A DNA stretch of 64,000 bases from Desulfobacteraceae bacterium (GTDB taxonomy: Bacteria; Desulfobacterota; Desulfobacteria; Desulfobacterales; Desulfobacteraceae): contig JADGFI010000007.1 of the NCBI GenBank assembly GCA_016743945.1, positions 204,368-268,367 of the forward strand, read 5' to 3'. Under the pieces are notes generated by a model. It was not told the DNA's origin. It saw nothing but the letters and a program-made list of their open reading frames with translations, and did not search any database. Each line of letters begins with the position of its first letter. The stretch's first letter is position 1. Shown here in pieces: positions 62,481 to 64,000 of the stretch. The position numbers and the translations under genes were made by a program.

Positions 62481-64000
62481 ATGGAAAACAACGCCACCAT
62501 AATCAACAGCGTACGATGTATAAAATCTTACAGAATCTTTTTCATACTCTTTCTTTTGGTCAGCATGCTGTCTTACTTTCCGCCGGACCCGGTACGGGCG
62601 GCTGAACCAAAATACGGGGGAACACTGATGTTTGGGGCGGAAAATGATTTTCGTGGGTTTGACGCATTAAAAATCAATGCACTTAGCATCTGCGGCGCCA
62701 TTGCCAGCAGCACAATACATGAACGGCTGTTTGATACAGATTCAAAAGGGATCCTGATCCCCGTACTCGGGCTTTCTGCGACACCCTCAAAGGATGAAAA
62801 AAAATGGATAGTAACACTTCGGCAGGGGGTATCGTTTCACGACGGAACGCCGTTTAACGCCGATGCGGTTGTGTACAACTGGTCCAGGCTTTTAAATCCG
62901 GAAAATAAATTCAGGGGCCGCGCTTCTATTGCCCCCATCCAGTTGGTGAAAAAAATAGACGAGTTCACCGTCCAATTTGACTTGTCCCATATCTGGCTTC
63001 CATTTCCTAAAATTTTGACCGATACGCGGGCATTGTCCAGCTATATTATGTCTCCCAAGGCCCTGAAGGAGGATACGCAATCCAGAGCGCCTGCGGGTAC
63101 CGGACCCTTCATGTTCAAGGAATGGAAATCTGGTGATCGATTTGTAGTGGAGAGAAACCCAAACTACTGGCAAAAAAAAAAACCATATCTCGACAAAATC
63201 ATTTTCAAACCCGTACCGGACCATCAAACACGGTTTGCAAGCCTGGAATCCGGACAGATTGATATTATCTACATGGATCGCGGGCATATTATTAAACGGG
63301 CTGAGGGAAATGATTCATTGGTGCATTATCAAGGAGAAAGTAACGGTGCGGAAATAGCTTTACTTAACACGACAAAACCGCCTCTGGATGATCCCCGTGT
63401 CCGAAGAGCCATTGCCCATGCATGGAACCAGGAAATTTATGTCAATATGAGTTATAAAAATTCCATTCCCATAGCACACCATCCCTTTGGAAACGGGCTG
63501 TCATGCGGTGATGCCGGGTATAGAAACCATGACCTTAAAAAAGCAAAGTCATTAATTGAACAATACGGAAAACCGGTTGAAATTGAATGCATACATACCA
63601 ATACGAAGCGCGGCCGGGAGTTTGGTCTTATGCTGCAGCAGTTTTGCAAGGAGATCGGCGTCACAGTCAAAACAAAAGGGTTGGATATCGCTCCCATCGT
63701 TAAAAATGTATTTTCAAAAAATTATCATATATCGTCCTGGCGCATCCCGCCCATGACGGATCATGGTCCTTATCTTTATAAGTACTTTTACTCAAAAAGC
63801 CGTATTAATGCCGCAGGTTATAACAATCCGAAAATGGATAACCTGCTTCTTGCCCAACAGATGGAAACCGATCCTGAAAAACGGGGAAAAATACTGTGCG
63901 ATATTGCACTATTGCTTAACGAAGATGTTCCTATGCTATACCGAGGAGGACGTCGGATACATATCATTGCCAAAAGAGAAATTATGGGCATACCGGAAAT
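62481..64000 (+). CDS. Peptide/nickel-type ABC binding protein (3' end outside window)
   Basis: Open from ATG 62481 (AAGGAGAGG site) to the window end, 506 codons. A signal peptide is visible, with hydrophobic core RIFFILFLLVSMLSY and a likely cleavage near residue 40. The mature protein has the family-5 order: YGGTLMFGAENDFRGFDAL, then VTLRQGVSFHDGTPFNADAVVYNWSRLLNP and GTGPFMFKEWKSGDRFVVERNPNYWQ. The rest of the transporter should lie beyond the window. Compound unknown. The TetR gene upstream may control it. Confidence 0.9.
   Translation, partial: MENNATIINSVRCIKSYRIFFILFLLVSMLSYFPPDPVRAAEPKYGGTLMFGAENDFRGFDALKINALSICGAIASSTIHERLFDTDSKGILIPVLGLSATPSKDEKKWIVTLRQGVSFHDGTPFNADAVVYNWSRLLNPENKFRGRASIAPIQLVKKIDEFTVQFDLSHIWLPFPKILTDTRALSSYIMSPKALKEDTQSRAPAGTGPFMFKEWKSGDRFVVERNPNYWQKKKPYLDKIIFKPVPDHQTRFASLESGQIDIIYMDRGHIIKRAEGNDSLVHYQGESNGAEIALLNTTKPPLDDPRVRRAIAHAWNQEIYVNMSYKNSIPIAHHPFGNGLSCGDAGYRNHDLKKAKSLIEQYGKPVEIECIHTNTKRGREFGLMLQQFCKEIGVTVKTKGLDIAPIVKNVFSKNYHISSWRIPPMTDHGPYLYKYFYSKSRINAAGYNNPKMDNLLLAQQMETDPEKRGKILCDIALLLNEDVPMLYRGGRRIHIIAKREIMGIPE

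Noticed and set aside
1..64000. CRISPR arrays, tRNA or rRNA genes, intact insertion sequences
   Set aside because: No regular short repeats with spacers, no cloverleaf-like T-arm and acceptor combinations, and no transposase or integrase motifs were seen.

Overview
The window looks like a piece of chromosome from an anaerobic, selenocysteine-using member of the Desulfobacterota, probably Desulfobacterales. The clues are two genes with an in-frame UGA at an expected cysteine position followed by a bacterial SECIS-like hairpin, an Hdr-like iron-sulfur protein, a DsrC-family protein, remnants of a Na+-pumping decarboxylase operon and a moderate, AT-leaning base composition. The taxonomic call is inference; there is no rRNA in the window.

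Layout. 1-4.9 kb: end of a probable TetR-type regulator, then minus-strand housekeeping and accessory genes (YciH/SUI1, SagB-type oxidoreductase, DUF2914 protein, penicillin-acylase-like hydrolase). 5-6 kb: a hypothetical gene and a broken COG2865-type regulator, marking the edge of an island. 6.1-32.2 kb: a large defence island. On the minus strand, nine tightly packed genes run hsdM1-hsdM2-hsdS-gajA-gajB-hsdR-(HSDR_N nuclease)-mcrB-mcrC. A complete Gabija pair sits inside a type I restriction-modification locus, and a McrBC system with an unusual N-terminus follows. On the plus strand, diverging from it, come a membrane NERD protein, a complete type I Zorya system (zorA-zorB-zorC-zorD) and an HNH nuclease.

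32.4-41.5 kb: LysR regulator, DUF1127 protein, a b-type cytochrome remnant, a DsrC-like protein without its redox cysteines, a complete 2-oxoacid (probably pyruvate) dehydrogenase operon with its own lipoate-protein ligase, a candidate selenocysteine rhodanese and an Hsp20-like protein. 41.5-43.3 kb: sodium:solute symporter and a decayed ORF. 43.5-48.9 kb: a complete Wadjet (jetABCD) anti-plasmid operon.

49-64 kb: ferredoxin-type protein, RsgA, YaeQ, a universal stress protein, a PAS-cyclase, an ABM monooxygenase, a collapsed oadGAB operon, a candidate selenocysteine Hdr-like Fe-S protein, a polar amino-acid ABC permease and binding protein with a TudS-like desulfidase, a divergent LysR/PACE efflux pair, a radical SAM protein, a TetR regulator with an operator-like palindrome over its promoter, and the start of a family-5 peptide/nickel-type binding protein cut by the window end.

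The most notable features are the Gabija genes embedded in and translationally coupled to a type I RM operon with two different HsdM genes, and the two candidate UGA-decoded selenoproteins. No rRNA, tRNA, CRISPR array or intact insertion sequence was recognised.
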